From Calonectria ilicicola (Eukaryota > Ascomycota > Sordariomycetes > Hypocreales > Nectriaceae): a DNA stretch of 64,000 nt. Where the stretch lies: the NCBI GenBank assembly GCA_020809705.1, contig CP085826.1, positions 5,146,001 to 5,210,000 on the forward strand, given 5' to 3'. The notes under the pieces were generated by a model. It worked only from the letters and a program-made list of their open reading frames with translations, had not been told where the DNA came from and searched no databases. A program made the position numbers and the translations under genes. Shown one piece after another: positions 32,215 to 44,797 of the stretch; the stretch's first letter is position 1, and each line of letters opens with the position of its first letter.

Positions 32215-35200
32215 AGAGGACAGACCAGTCCCAGCGTTTGGCTTGACAAGAGTTGGTCCCAGCTGCCCCGGTTGACGATGGTGGCAATCGTTCACCAGCC
32301 TCGTGGCTCTTGGCTTTGACTAGGCCCTTTGGCGAGAAAGTGGCTGGACCGACTCGACGACGTAACTAGTTGACGTCTCCTCCCCGGACACCGCGGACGA
32401 AGCGATGGGACTCGTTCATGCAATTCTTCACATGGGCCTGCCCTTGCACCGTCAGTCCCACATCAACCCCAGAGACGGCTGCTAATGAAGGCCTCGCAAA
32501 TTAGAGCTTGACAGCTCCCTCAAGGTAGCTCATCCGGTCGTGGTGTGTGTGCGTGTCATGAATGGTCCGGTTCGCCATGGATCAAATCTATACTCCGACG
32601 TAACGACCGACCAGGTGTGGAGGCAGCTTGAAATCAGTCCGTATCCTAAATGCCCTTAATGGGTAGCACCCCCAGCTAGCGTAGGTACTCCCCCCTGCCT
32701 GGCCGAAAGCATTCCGCCGACCATGTCCCTGGGCCTTCGAGAAGGTTTCAGACCCCACCAGCTCAATCTCAGGGCCCTCGACCCAGCATGACGCGAGATC
32801 ACTATTCAATGATATGAACTGGTAGCCGGTTCCATCCACGGTCTTCGCCTCCCAAATCCTTGTTGAAGATCTAACAGGTGTGGAAACTACCGCAAAGCCA
32901 AGTATCCTCGGTCTAGATCAATTCCCGCCACAATAACATCCAAAGTCAAGCATTTTCTTAGCATCCGAGATAGGTGACCCAGTTGACCGTATCTCGCCTA
33001 AACTCACGTTGTCACTCTACTCCGGCGATTCCAAGGTGGCTAACAACCACACTTAATAACTAATACACTATCCGATATGAGCGCTGTCACCAATAACTCA
33101 TATGGTGACCTCACTAAAATTGCTCACGGGCCACCCATCTGGTTATCAAGATATGACAACATGCTGATATCTAAAGGTGTGCGAGACTTATCATTTTCCC
33201 GCTGGTGCCCATATGTCATTTAGTGGGGTGAGCTGAAATAGCAGGACATTTGGTATTTTTTTTTATGTATCCAGTTTACGTGGAGCATATCAAGCATCTC
33301 GTGCCCTTAGCATTGCGCTCCCACTGCTAATTAAGCGGCTCGTCGATGATGAACCTCGGGAATTCAGCCGTGGATGCAATACAATGGTTGCCTTGGCCAG
33401 GCGGCATCTCGCGCGACGCAAATCAACTGAGACAAGGATCGGGTTTGTGGTAATGGCTGTGGGAGGCAAACAATTGCTGGCACCCACCAATCAATGTAAA
33501 CCCGAGATGATTGCCGTACCGCCTTCTTCATCTTTTCTCAATGAACCAGACCAGGACCTCAATACGAGTGGTTGGTATTGATTCCCCACGACAATCTCGA
33601 CCCTCTGAGAGAACAAGAAGGCCTGGGCTGTGACACCGGCTTCTACGCCACTGAAGAGGCCGGCAGGCGAAATTTGGACCAGAATTGTGATCCCTCACAT
33701 TTCCAGGAATCAAAAGAAAAATTGAACCTAAGAGCAGAAAAGTGGTCCCGGGCCAAGTGGCCCTCCAACTACCGGCCGTGGGAATGGAAAAAGCAAGCAT
33801 TGCACCGCGGGCGGCCCCACGCTTCCGCACCCAGAGCGAGACCTTTGTGGTCATGCCCCCCATGAAAGAAAAAGAAAAGAAACCATGGTGGAAAATCTCT
33901 TCGGTCTCACGGGAAGGAGAGAAGAGGAAGCCGTTCACCGATCCAAAATGGGACAGCGGCACGGCAAGAGGGTCTCTACGGGTGGAGTTGGCAACGGACT
34001 TTTGGAAGACCCTTTGAAATATCGAGATGACCTATTAACTACGAAGGCATCAAGTTTTCAAGCTCCGGATCCGCTTCGTGCCTTGGTGATCAAATGCAAC
34101 ATCCGGGATGGGCGGCAGTGTGAGCCTAGCGCAAGCTCCGGGCTTTGCGAGGCAACAACAGTTTGGCCACAGTCAAGTTTGCTCGCCGTCCCCCACCCTC
34201 CAGACCAACCAGCAACCTCATATCAAAGGGAAGCGGGATCTGCGGTGAGGGTTGGCTATCACAGCAAACATGACCTAAGAAAAAATGCGCTCACTGGAAA
34301 TCAGGTGTGTAATTGCTGCGCTATATTCACCGCTGCTTGATCCCGCCATTGGCTCACTAATTTTTGGTCTGTCTTGATATGAGACGCACCAAAGTGCCAC
34401 AGTGGCTATTCTTTTTTTCTTGGTTTCTTTTTTTTTTTTTTTTTTTTTTACTTTTTGCTGTCTCTTCCCTCCTTCGCCTTCACTTTGTTTTTTCCTCTAG
34501 CTTGTTTTTGGTGGCATCATCGATGTCAGCTTTATGCGAGGGTGACTGTGCTAATGCAGGCGAGTTATACTCGTCAGATCCGATTGAGCAAACTGACAGA
34601 ATTCTGAACCACTGGTGGCCTGATACTCGGACGTCTCAACTGCAGCTCACACATGGCCCCAGAAACAAACCACCTGTGTCTTAGGTTGCCAACGCGAGGG
34701 ATACCGTGTCAGGGCTCAGACTCAATGCGTTTTTTTTTTTTTGTTTTTTTCATCGCGCCAGTGAGAGCAGATTGATCCGAGCCAGTTCAAGAAGCTCGGG
34801 CACTGTAACCGAACCTGAGCAGCAAAGTCTTGAGGCTCTCGAAAGGTGTAATGACTCAAGCAGTATGCGTAATGTCATGACTTGCATGGAACAGGTTGGA
34901 CAATGATTGCTTTTGCTTACCGGTCTGATTCGGCGGTATACTCAAGCAATCACGGCCGTCTTCCGTGAGTCAAAGTTCAAGTGCTCGGTCATCTCAGGTG
35001 AGTTGTCGGTTTGCCAACTTTAAAAAGAAAAGAAGAAGGAATAAGTGAGTGTGGATGCATGTCCGCACACAATCGTCCCAACTCGATTTTATCTGGAACT
35101 CACTAAAGTAGAGCTGCTTGAGTTGACACAATGTCTGCGTGTCCTTCGTTGTTATCTTACCGCACAATCAGTGAGCACCTATCTAGCAGGGTTTGGGTCC

Positions 35201-37234
35201 CGATTGTCGCCCCATGCAAGAGCTCATCAGCTTGACTTTCCAGCCAACAGACCCAAAGTACATTCGCCTTAATGGGAGTTAGGGTGTTGCATCCATTATG
35301 ATGCTTTGACGATGAATAGTGGGGAATCAGCTGTCACTTTGAGAGATGTCACTACGACGTTGCGAGACGTGTGGTCTCATAACACCACTGTACGGCGCAG
35401 CACTGGAGTGTGAGTGGGGAGTATGCAAGGAACTTGACCGTTGGATCGGTCCCGACGTGCGAGGTGAGATCTCGACAGCAGGGCACGTCTTCTTCTTGCG
35501 GGTGGGAAAGTTTATGGAAATGTGTCCTAGTGTTTGACACGTCATTATCTGATTTTCTTTTCTTTGCTTCTCTTTTTCTTTTTTTTTTGCTGACTTGCCT
35601 GTGTGATGAGACACTATGAAAAAATTTCGAAGGGGAAAAGGAAAAGAAAAAAAAAACATGACACATCATGAAGGGAGCCAAGCGTCGTCGCATCGTACCA
35701 GTGGCGCATATGCCACTGTCTCTTTTCCTTAGCCTACGCAATATGAGCTGTATCGGAGTCAAAGATCAAGCTCCAGTCTCCACGATAACATATTGATATT
35801 CGCACATGATCTGGTCCCTCAAAATGGGGCGGAGTGGCACACAGTATGACCATCTGTGTAGGGTAGGAATGGGATATTGACTTTGGTTTCTATTTGGGGC
35901 GAGATAAGGTTAGACTTCCCCATGGTTGAACCGGAACTTTGTACTTTTTGGGCGTTTTGGGATTCTTAGAGGGTTACGTCGTAATCATAATTACGATCGC
36001 CCCAGGTGGGTTCTCGGTGCTCTGAGTGTGATCGGGTTTCTGGTTTGCTGCTATCTTGTGATCCGTGGCCCCGATGCCGTTCTGTTTCACTCGGGCATCC
36101 CGGCTCCAAACGCCGGCAGGCGGATGGACACGGCTCGGATAGCAGCTGGTTGAGAGTTTCAACCTGGATCGCCTATATAGACAGAAACAAGACACCGATG
36201 AAGCAAGGGACAATCCACATGAAAGCTCCGATACAACGGCACCAGCCGCCGAGACTGGGAACTGTTCCGTCCAGATGGACCGTTTCACATCCCGTGACCG
36301 GGACATTCTGTAATTTCTCAATTGCCATCGGTTCCGGGTTGCTTGTAATGCCTTGTTTGGGAAATCTGCCTTGAAGGATTTAGGTTTGGAATGACTAGCG
36401 GTAAACTGCTAATTTGGTGAAATAACGGATAATGCGGGATATTATGAGCCTGGAAACCTAAAAGAGAGAACCAGAACCGCCGAAATAGAGAGCCGTATCA
36501 GGAACCGAATTTGCCAAGAATCAATGCAAGGTTAGACTTCTTTGACTATTGAAGTTTGTGGCCCTTTGTGATGCTTGCGATGTTCCAAATGAAAAATCGA
36601 CCAAGAAATCGAAGTTGTGAAATCGGTATAGGGTAAGTTAAAAATCGAACAGTGACCCACTAAACACGTGATGTGGCGCATCGAGATTTGATTGGACAGG
36701 ACACCCCGCTCCCAGCCACCCGCCAAGGCTTCTTACCAGCCACTTCTAACCCATGCACAACGACATCATCAGGCCTTAAAGTGTTACGGTTATACGCTCC
36801 CAACCTCCCAACTTCCCAGTAAATAGGCCAATTGAAGGTGTAAAAAACTTGGCCAAGACCTCGTAATTTGACACGAAGTGCGGTCTCCTGCCAAAGGAGA
36901 ACCCTGCTCTGGACAAGCCGGCCCGTATTTGGCGCCAACACTCGCATATATCGTGACAGCCCGCGCACCGATCGTTTGGGTCCGGAATCTTGCAGCTTTC
37001 ATCTACACGAGTGCAGCCTTTGTGTGACGTCTTGCTGAGTCCTGCATAGCCGTCGGGTACCACGAACTGACTGGTCGGGCCGCTGCTGTGACATCCCATA
37101 TACCTCGCCGTCTGCGCACCACCTGGATTGCATCTTGCTCTCTCTGTGTGCTGTCTTGTATCGCCTGCAGCAGGCAGACCTTCCTACCCCTCCCCCACGT
37201 TCCGACGTCGCCCAGCAAACGTTTATCCTCCACC

Positions 37235-38416
37235 ATGAAGTGGTCACTTGCTTCGGCCCTGGCGGCTTCAGCCTCACTACTGGTCGAATCGGTCTCTGCA
37301 CAGACATGGAGCAGTTGTAACCCTCTACAGAGCAGTGAGTATACCTTGCCCGTCAAACTGCTCGCTTTGCCTGTCCGCCTATTCTAACACGGTGCCTCCA
37401 TAGCTTCCTGCCCCGCCGACACAGCTCTTGGGAAGACCATCGACGTCGACTTTCGAAACGGCGAGGTCAATTCGTTCGCTGCCTCCGGATCGCCAAAGTA
37501 TGATTCCGACGGGGCAAAATTCACAGTCTCACAGAGCGGCGACGCCCCCCAACTTGCCTCGCTTTTCTACATCATGTTTGGCAAGGTCGAGATTACAATG
37601 AAGGCCGCCCCCGGTGCCGGCATTGTCTCGTCCCTTGTCCTTCAATCCGACGACCTGGACGAGATTGACTTGGAGTGGTTGGGTGCTGAGCCCGACCAGA
37701 TGCAGTCCAACTACTTCGGCAAGGGCAAGACGACGAGCTACAACCGTGGCCAGTTCCACGATGTTTCTGGCACACAGTCGCAGTTCATCACTTATACCAT
37801 TGACTGGACCAAGGACCGTATCGTCTGGATGGCTGGCGGCACCTCTGTTCGAACTTTGACGTACGCCGATGCCGAGACGGACCAATATCCGCAGACACCC
37901 ATGCAGATCAAGTTTGGAGCTTGGTCTGGTGGCGACTCGAGCAATGCCCAGGGAACCATCAAGTGGGCAGAGGGCCCAACCGACTACTCCAAGGGCCCCT
38001 TCACAATGGCTGTCCAAGGCATAGTTATCACTGACTATTCGACCGGTACCGAGTACAAGTACACCGACACCTCTGGTTCGTGGGAGTCCATCGAGGCTGT
38101 CGGCGGCACCATCAACGGCAACTCTAACGGAGACTCCATCACCGTGACGGCTACTGCTGCTGGAACCACAGCCACCGCAAACGTTCCCGTCGGTATCGTC
38201 AAGGATGACAGTTCTGCCACATCCACACAAACCGGTTGGCCTTGGGTAGCCACCGCCTCGGCCTCCATTGGTGCTATCCCCAGCGGTTGGACCATGAACT
38301 CCGAGGGCAAGATTGTGCCCATCAGCTCAGCGGACCCTCTGCGTCCCCTCACTTCGCTCCTCGTCCTCGCTCCGCTACTGGCAGGCGTCATGGCCTTTGC
38401 TGGCCGACTCTTTTAA
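37235..38416 (+). CDS. CRH-family GH16 chitin-glucan transglycosylase, GPI-type
   Basis: Two exons, 37235-37334 and 37404-38416, give 370 residues. The N-terminus is a signal peptide (MKWSLASALAASASLLVESV, cleavage expected after SVSA). The catalytic motif DEIDLEW is at residues 119-125, with Glu120 the expected nucleophile and Glu124 the acid/base. The C-terminus ends in a hydrophobic tail (LLVLAPLLAGVMAFAGRLF) after a small-residue site, as in GPI-anchored proteins. No chitin-binding CBM18 module follows the signal peptide, and the Ser/Thr-rich spacer is short. By family knowledge Crh enzymes link chitin to beta-glucan in the cell wall. The exact paralogue (Crh1, Crh2/Utr2 or Crf) cannot be fixed here. 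Confidence 0.92.
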
Positions 38417-39369
38417 GAACTCAACTTGATTTGTTTATATATATACATGTACGTGTACATACGATACGGTAACAGCCCAGAGGTGCCTGTTACCCAAACA
38501 CCGACATAGAGAGGCATGATCTCGAGCGATGATGATATGTTAATGGCCTTTGGGTTTCTCTGCACTGAGATGCAAGAGCAGAATATTGCATGGGCGGCGT
38601 TTAATATTCACCAACACTGGTGACATGGATTTGTTTGTTTTTGGAATAGCATGGCGTTGAATCATGGAATCATAGAAGGAAGAGGCCTACATGACTGGAA
38701 CGATAGACCGACACATGTGTTAAACTGCATAAAACTTGGGAATCTTGGTTTCACACAACCAGAAATTTATTGATATTTAATATATATGTACTCTCTGTAT
38801 TTGAAAAAAAACACCACCTTGTTTGTATTGCTCTGACAACCTGATCGGATTCCATGGTTTTATTGAACAAGGGCCGCAACAACTAAATATCAAAATCATA
38901 CTTTTATATATATCAGAGGAAAGGACTAACTAGGTTATATTTAGGCATGAGATATCTCGATTCTGAGTTCTAGAAGTACGTCTGGTCTAACAAAACCCCG
39001 GCCATCCCGTTTCATTGCACCAAGCCTCATCTACCCCACGTGCCCCATGGCCACTGTCTTTGGTATCGTATGCGCGGGACTTTTAGTCAGAGGTCATTGC
39101 TGCCATTCAACCACCTGATGATGTATAGTTCGCTGCGCCTCAAATTCATGAATCCACGCTCCTTCCGCCACCAACGTGGACCTTCGCTGCGCATGTGAAT
39201 GCGTTTTTTTGCCAAGCTCCCCGCTCGATATAAAACGATAAAAAAGTGTATAAGGAAGCAGTAGTCTTACAAAACTAGCAAAATAGATAAAAAAAAAAAA
39301 GGGGGAGGAAATGCAACTGAAACCCGAAAATCAACTCGTATAGATAAGAGATCGTGAGATATGGCCGAC
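38417..39369. other. Convergent 3' region, CRH and TOP1
   Basis: 953 bases between opposing stop codons, AT-rich with several TATATATA stretches (for example near 38438 and 38780) and A-runs, in keeping with 3' UTRs and polyadenylation signals. No gene is seen. Confidence 0.5.
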
Positions 39370-42300
39370 TTAGAATGTCCAATCCTCGGCATCTTCAACA
39401 GACTTAATGGCCCAACGGAACTTGTCCCGAAGAGTCTTGGAGAAGAATTTTTCAATAGGCACATCAAACTTTTTGGCGAAGACGACCGTCAGACGTGGGT
39501 CAATGTAGTTCTATCGATTATGTTAGCCAGGTGACATATAGAGTACTGAATGTGGGCACTTACGATCTTGGAAGTGCTCAAGGCAACTTCCTTGTTACCA
39601 TCTCGATCCTCGGCCTGAGTCTCAATTGTCCTGATGCGATCGTCAATCTTGTCAATAGCTGCCATGAGCTTCTCGACTGTTGGGCCACGTCCTTCAGCCT
39701 CGACCTTGCGAGTCTTGTTCTCCTTTTTGAACTTGGCTTCGAGCTCCTTGACGACCTGGAGTCGCTCCTTGAGCTCCTTTTCTGGGAGGGGCTTTTCCTT
39801 GTTGGCCCTCAGTTTCTCATTGTCCTTTTCAAACTTTTTCTGAATCTTGACTCGCTGCTCCTCGGCAAGGAATTGTTGGTGCTCCAGGATCCAGGCTTCA
39901 TCAAGATCATCGTCCAGTTCGAACCAGGCAGCACCCTTCTTCTTCTTCTGCGTGGGCTCCAGATCAAGAATCATTTTCTTCGTTCGCCATTTTTGATATC
40001 TCAGGCCTTTGATCTGTAGTGCATGTTAGCATTGGTATATCATCGAGGTGTATCGTACATACCCTATCGCCCAACTTTTGCATCTGCTGTTCATGACCAG
40101 CACCAACGGTTCGCTTGTGGTTACAGAGGATGGCAACTTTACGGTTGCAATCATTGTAAAGCTTCACCTTTTCGGCAACACTGCCACGGGACCGTGGGTC
40201 GTTACCCAGTTCTTTGAGCAGCTCCGACATGGTATGAGAAGCGTTGAATGTACGGAAGACCTTTGCTGTCAAGCCTTGCATGTAACTGTTCAAGTGCTTG
40301 TTCAATTGGGATGTCTGGATACCTTGTTAGCAAGACACGTAATGAACACTGTTAATTCTCTACTTACGTTCAGTCGGTCAAAGAGATCATCGCCGGTAGT
40401 TTTGGGGGCCTTCTTGAAGAGCTTCAAGTTCTTGAAGACCTGGGGATCGACTTCGGCAGTCTCGTTATATCGGATACTGTCCTTACCCAAAAAGTCAAAG
40501 GTGACCTTGTTGGGAGGCTCGAGAGTGATGTGCTCGTACTTCAGCGAGCAACAACCCACAGTGTCGGCTTCATTCTCAGTATCCTTTTCATTTCCAGCTC
40601 TCAGAGCAAGCTTATCGATCAAATACATTGCCGTAGCTCTCTGACGATCCGCCATTACTTCGCTCTTGAGTTCTTTGGTGTAATCCTTACGGATCTTTCC
40701 GATGTGCTTCTTTAGCTCACGCGCCTTCTCAAACTTTTTGTAATCGCTTTGACCCTTGATATCGCTGGCGGCGCCAAGCATCACGTACTTGTATGCGCCG
40801 TTGATGTTTTCCTGCCACATAGCCAGCCAAGTTGCCTTCTGATCGTGCTGGACAGCCTTCCATTTGTGTCCGGCTGGAGGGACTGGTACTTTGGCATCTT
40901 TCCCGATATTGATGGTGATGTGCTCCGGCCAGACGCGGGTCTTGATTTTTCCCGTCTTGGGGTGTTCACCTCGTCCACGGAACAGACTGGGAGGTTCAAC
41001 TCGGAAGTTGCCAACCTTCTGCTTTCTTCCATCCCATACGCAGTGAACATAAGGGGCCTCCAGAGCGTCCTTCTTGGCCTTGGCAGCTTCCTTCTCCTCC
41101 TTTGTCATATTCTTGGTCTTGTTTGCCTCAAGCTTGGCGAGGTAATATTCCGAGATTTTCGAAAAATCACACTTATCCAAGGTCTTGATTTGGACCTTGT
41201 TACCATTGGCATCCTTTGCACCCCCATGGTTCTTAACGAAATCAGAGAAGTCGGTAAAAAAGTTGCTTCGAAATACCTGGTTGTCCAGGTGGTGAGATGA
41301 GGCAGGAGTCATCATGGCTACCCAGAAAGTGGCAGCCTCCTCGGCTTCAACAGGCAGGCTTACAGGCGTTCCGTCATAGAGCAGCTTGATATGTTTAGGG
41401 AGAGGTTCGTACTCAGGAGCGAATAGAACACCGTTATGCTCCAGAGTGGTCCACTTGATGCTGTCGTCCTGGGGCTTGGGGGCATTCCACCATTCAAACT
41501 CTTCCTCTTCTTCCTCCTCGCTGGCTTTGGCCTTCTTGGTCTCCTTTGCAGCCGTTGCCTTGGTGTTCTTCTTGACAGGAGCCTTGGCTTTCTTGGCGAT
41601 TGGGGCATCCGAGTCGGATTCCTCCTTTTTCACGCCGTTTGATTTTCGTTTTCCGTTGGCGCCGTTCGACTGGCGCTTGGCGGAAGATGACTTGGCGAGG
41701 GGGATATCGTCGTCGGACTCGTCCTTGATGACCTTGCGAGGAGTAACCTTCTTGGCCTTTGCGAGCTTGGCACCTAGTGGCTTGTCATCATCCGAAGAGT
41801 CAGCATCATTGTACTTGGGAGGAGCCTTCTTGGCCCTCGCCTTGCTGATGGGTTCGTCATCGGAGTCAGACTCGACAGGTTTGGTGTTTTGTTTTTGACG
41901 CTTGGCCTGTGATTCCATCATCAGCTTAAGTTGGCCCCACAGCAATTTTTTTTCTCTTTGGGTCGGGGAGTATTACGCACCAGAGGAATACCATCGTCAC
42001 TGTCAGAGTCGACCTTGTAGCTGACCTTGCCGATGGAGGAACGCGACTTGCGCTTGCTTGCGCCGTTGGAAAGCGGTGCGTCAACGTCCATCATCTCGTC
42101 GTCAGCCTTGCCGTTTCGTACTGGGAGGTTTCTGCTATCGAGGCTGGCGCGACTCGACTTGGCGTGCAATTTTTTCGATGAGGAGTCTGCACGGTGAGAA
42201 AAAAAAGACTTTTATTAGCACATGTAGAGTTAGAGGGTATGCGCCGGCAGGCGAGGAGCGGAGGCGAGCATTGCAAGGGAAACTCTAGTTCCCGGTACCT

Positions 42301-42425
42301 GTTGGGCGCAGCACGCGAGGAAGCTGGAAGAGGCGGACAAACGGGACAAGGCAATGATGGGGCGACTTACGATTGCTGTTGGCACGAGCGAGAGGGCGAT
42401 CGTCGTCGGAGCTGGCAGAGCTCAT
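39370..42425 (-). CDS. TOP1: DNA topoisomerase I (type IB)
   Basis: Six exons on the minus strand: 42425-42371, 42186-41981, 41906-40368, 40314-40063, 40013-39564 and 39510-39370, giving 880 residues in continuous phase. The first 270 or so residues are charged and disordered, with many SDSDD and KK stretches, as is usual for the N-terminus. The core starts near [20 protein letters not shown]. The linker is Lys/Glu-rich and helical. The catalytic Tyr is residue 836 in SKINYIDPR, a motif created across the last intron. The exon 3 acceptor could be either CAG at 41906 (used here) or an AAG 18 bases upstream; this affects six residues of the disordered part. It shares a promoter region with ATP3. 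Confidence 0.95.
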
Positions 42426-43149
42426 GTTTTTGTCGACCTCGGTGTCGACGGCGTGCGCGCTTGCGGCTGGGTGCCGAACAAAGGCAATGAGGTAAGGAAC
42501 TAGGATGCGAGGGTGGACGCAGAGGCGAGGAAACGCGGCGTGAAGTGCGATTCGACGCAGGAAACGTGTAGAAAAGGATAAAGCAACCGTAGTTGACGCC
42601 CCCTCAACACCTAAGAGAGGAGATGAAGGGGAGAAGAAGTTGGAGTCGAGTGGGAGCGAAGAGCGAAGAACGAAGGAATCCAAAAGAAGAGGGCGTCGGC
42701 TTGTCTAGGCGGGCTCACTACCCCGGGGAAGGCAACCTTGCCTTCGTGCCTTTTTTGTACTGGCTGTTGCACTGGAAGGGCTGGGCCGGCTCAGTGCGGT
42801 TAGCGCCTTTCTGAGCCTGGGTGGTGCTTGCTGCTGGTGCTAGTCGGTGCTGGTTGGTGCTGGGTTGGTGCTGCACTGACACTGGTCGCGCGAGAGCTCC
42901 GATCGGGAGCCGCTTTCCTGCCTTGCTTTTTAGCCGGCTGCCAGGCGCCGTGTCACGTGACAACGCTGCAGTTTTGTGGGCCAAGGTCCGTGAATTTACC
43001 GGAAAGCAGCGACGAGAACAAAACGCAGGTTCCCCAATTCACCTCATCCCGACCTACCACGATCGACCCCCCCATCAATTGATCCGATTATCGCGATCAA
43101 TTGGGCCACCGTTGGCAGAGGCTCAATTCCACTACTACCTCCCGTCACG
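42426..43149. promoter_or_regulatory. Divergent promoter region, TOP1 and ATP3
   Basis: 724 bases between two start codons pointing away from each other. The centre holds five phased GGTGCT hexamers (42823-42872). Near ATP3 there are CCAAT motifs in both orientations (within CCCCAATTC near 43034 and TCAATTGGG near 43099), common upstream of respiratory genes. Open frames crossing this interval are not supported. Confidence 0.6.
42823..42872 (+). repeat. Five phased GGTGCT hexamers
   Basis: GGTGCT starts at 42823, 42836, 42846, 42856 and 42867, giving spacings of 13, 10, 10 and 11 bases, close to one DNA turn. The units are embedded in an imperfect GGTGCTGGTT repeat. It lies about 400-450 bases upstream of TOP1 and 280-330 upstream of ATP3. 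Confidence 0.85.
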
Positions 43150-44380
43150 ATGCTGTCACGCACGGCCAGACCAGCTCTCCGAGCTGCCGCCGCAGCTCAG
43201 TCTCGGTAAGTCATCCTCGGAGTCCGGGTCCCCAAGAATTTGTTGCCGAAGGAGCTACGGAAGCTGGTCGGACGGTAGCCCCAACGGTCGCCATATCTTC
43301 CTCAGCCCTTTGTGTCGCGCGCACTTTTCTGCCTGATGCGCCATTGGCAATGCAATCAATTCGAATTGTAATTTACTAATGCCTTCTCTTCCCACCTTGC
43401 AGAGCTGCGGTTGCCGGCCCCGGAGCCGCTGCCACCTATGCCACCCTCCGTGAGATCGAGGGACGTCTTAAGTCCATCCGCAACATCGAGAAGATCACCA
43501 ACACCATGAAGATCGTCGCCTCCACCAAGCTCACCCGTGCTACCCGTGCCATGAACGACTCTCGTGTCTATGGTGAGACTTCCAACAAGGTTTACGACTC
43601 TGCCGAGACCAAGCCTCTCGAGAAGGACGAGAAGAAGACCCTCATTGTCGTTTGCTCTTCCGACAAGGGTCTCTGCGGTGGTATTCACTCTAGTCTGAGC
43701 CGACGTATCCGTGCTATGGCTGCTTCCGAGCCTCCTTTTGATCTCGTCATTATTGGCGAGAAGGCAAAGGCCCAGCTCTCCCGAACTAACAGCAAGGCCA
43801 TCCAGCTCAACTTTGCTGGTATTGGCAAGGACGTCCCTACCTTTGCCGATGCTCAGGCCATCGCCGACCAGATCGTCCAGCTTCCCACCGAGTACACCGA
43901 CATCAAGATTCTGTACAACTCGTTCATCAACGCCCAGAGCTACGAGTCTGATCTCATTGAGGCATTTTCCGAGGAGGCCATTCTTGCTTCCCGTGAGTAT
44001 TGCTATAATTGAAGCCTTTTTGGACTCATTTCTAACTCCGGTTTGTTCGTTTTTAGCCAACTTCTCTGCTTTCGAGGTTGATGAGGAGGTTCTCAGCAAC
44101 TTGCGCGAGTACAGTCTTGCCAACTCCCTCTACTGGGCTCTTGCCGAGGGTCACGCCTGCGAGCAGTCTGCCCGACGAAATGCCATGGATGTAAGTTTTA
44201 TATTAATAAAAAACCTGCTTGAAAATGAGCGCATGCTGATAATTCCCGCAGAACGCCTCTAAGAACGCCGGTGAGATGATCAACAAGTACCAGATTCTGT
44301 TCAACCGTACCCGACAGGCCGTCATTACTGGCGAACTGGTGGAGATTATCACTGGTGCTACTGCCTCGGAGGATATGTAA
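43150..44380 (+). CDS. ATP3: ATP synthase gamma subunit, mitochondrial F1
   Basis: Four exons: 43150-43205, 43403-43992, 44057-44190 and 44252-44380, giving 302 residues, the normal length. The N-terminus ([19 protein letters not shown]) is an Arg/Ala mitochondrial presequence. [19 protein letters not shown] starts the N-terminal rotor helix, and the C-terminal helix contains the family signature ending [10 protein letters not shown]. The gamma subunit is the central stalk that couples proton flow in Fo to catalysis in F1. Codon choice is strongly C-ending, typical of a highly expressed gene, which explains a long but meaningless antisense frame across it. Confidence 0.97.
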
Positions 44381-44797
44381 ACAGCGGAGGTGCAAGTCGG
44401 GGTCTGACGCTTCCCTTTGTATCAACACCACCGGTTCCAATCGGGGTCCCCAAGTGTATCAAAGCTTCCAATAAATTCCTTAGTACCCCAACACTACCAC
44501 CACTTTTGTGGAATATAACAAAAGCTAGTTTTGTGCCAGTGGTAAAATCAATGCCAGTTGCAATTGTATTAATAACTTTGTCCCTTGAAGAAGCTGGTTT
44601 CATCTACAAATGTTCCACCCGTCAAGCTCCGAACACCGGACCCGTCCAATTGTTTGGATTCTTTTTTTTCGCCAACGCGATTCTGATCCCATGATAAAAA
44701 GACTGAGGAAGTAAAGCAAGCAACTCCAGAACAATATGAATGACGCCAATAACAATCGAATAATAAAAATAACAAAAATAGGGTATGATGAACCATC
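44381..44797. other. Convergent 3' region, ATP3 and LSD1-like gene
   Basis: 417 bases, AT-rich, between opposing stop codons. It is consistent with two 3' UTRs that may overlap. No gene is seen. Confidence 0.5.

Larger units (their letters stand above)
24865..37234. promoter_or_regulatory. 12.4-kb gene-free divergent region between msn2-like and CRH genes
   Basis: No open frame here shows a recognisable domain, sustained codon bias or plausible splice chain; the longest (27681-28382, 233 codons) runs through an A18 tract. The flanking genes diverge, so this is upstream DNA for both. Contents: probable msn2-like leader (24865 to about 25450), a run of CCCACGCCCACACC-type repeats near 25565, A18 at 27774-27791, T22 at 34428-34449, microsatellites, a cluster of inverted repeats at 27250-27613, and scattered AGGGG/CCCCT elements (for example 26134-26138 and 27896-27900). 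The base composition does not look RIP-degraded. Non-coding transcripts are possible but unproven. Confidence 0.6.

Noticed and set aside
24865..37234. Relic of a RIP-mutated transposon or a gene cluster
   Set aside because: The stretch is not strongly AT-rich and shows no transposase, reverse transcriptase, terminal repeats or biosynthetic domains by eye. A repeat-library search would be decisive.
37529..38230. 233-codon open frame antisense to the CRH gene
   Set aside because: Overlaps a gene with signal peptide, catalytic motif and GPI tail on the other strand; Gly/Val/Leu-rich antisense product is typical of a shadow.
43356..44123. 255-codon open frame antisense to ATP3
   Set aside because: It mirrors the ATP3 exons, crosses their introns, and is explained by the strong C-ending codon bias of ATP3; no domain is seen.
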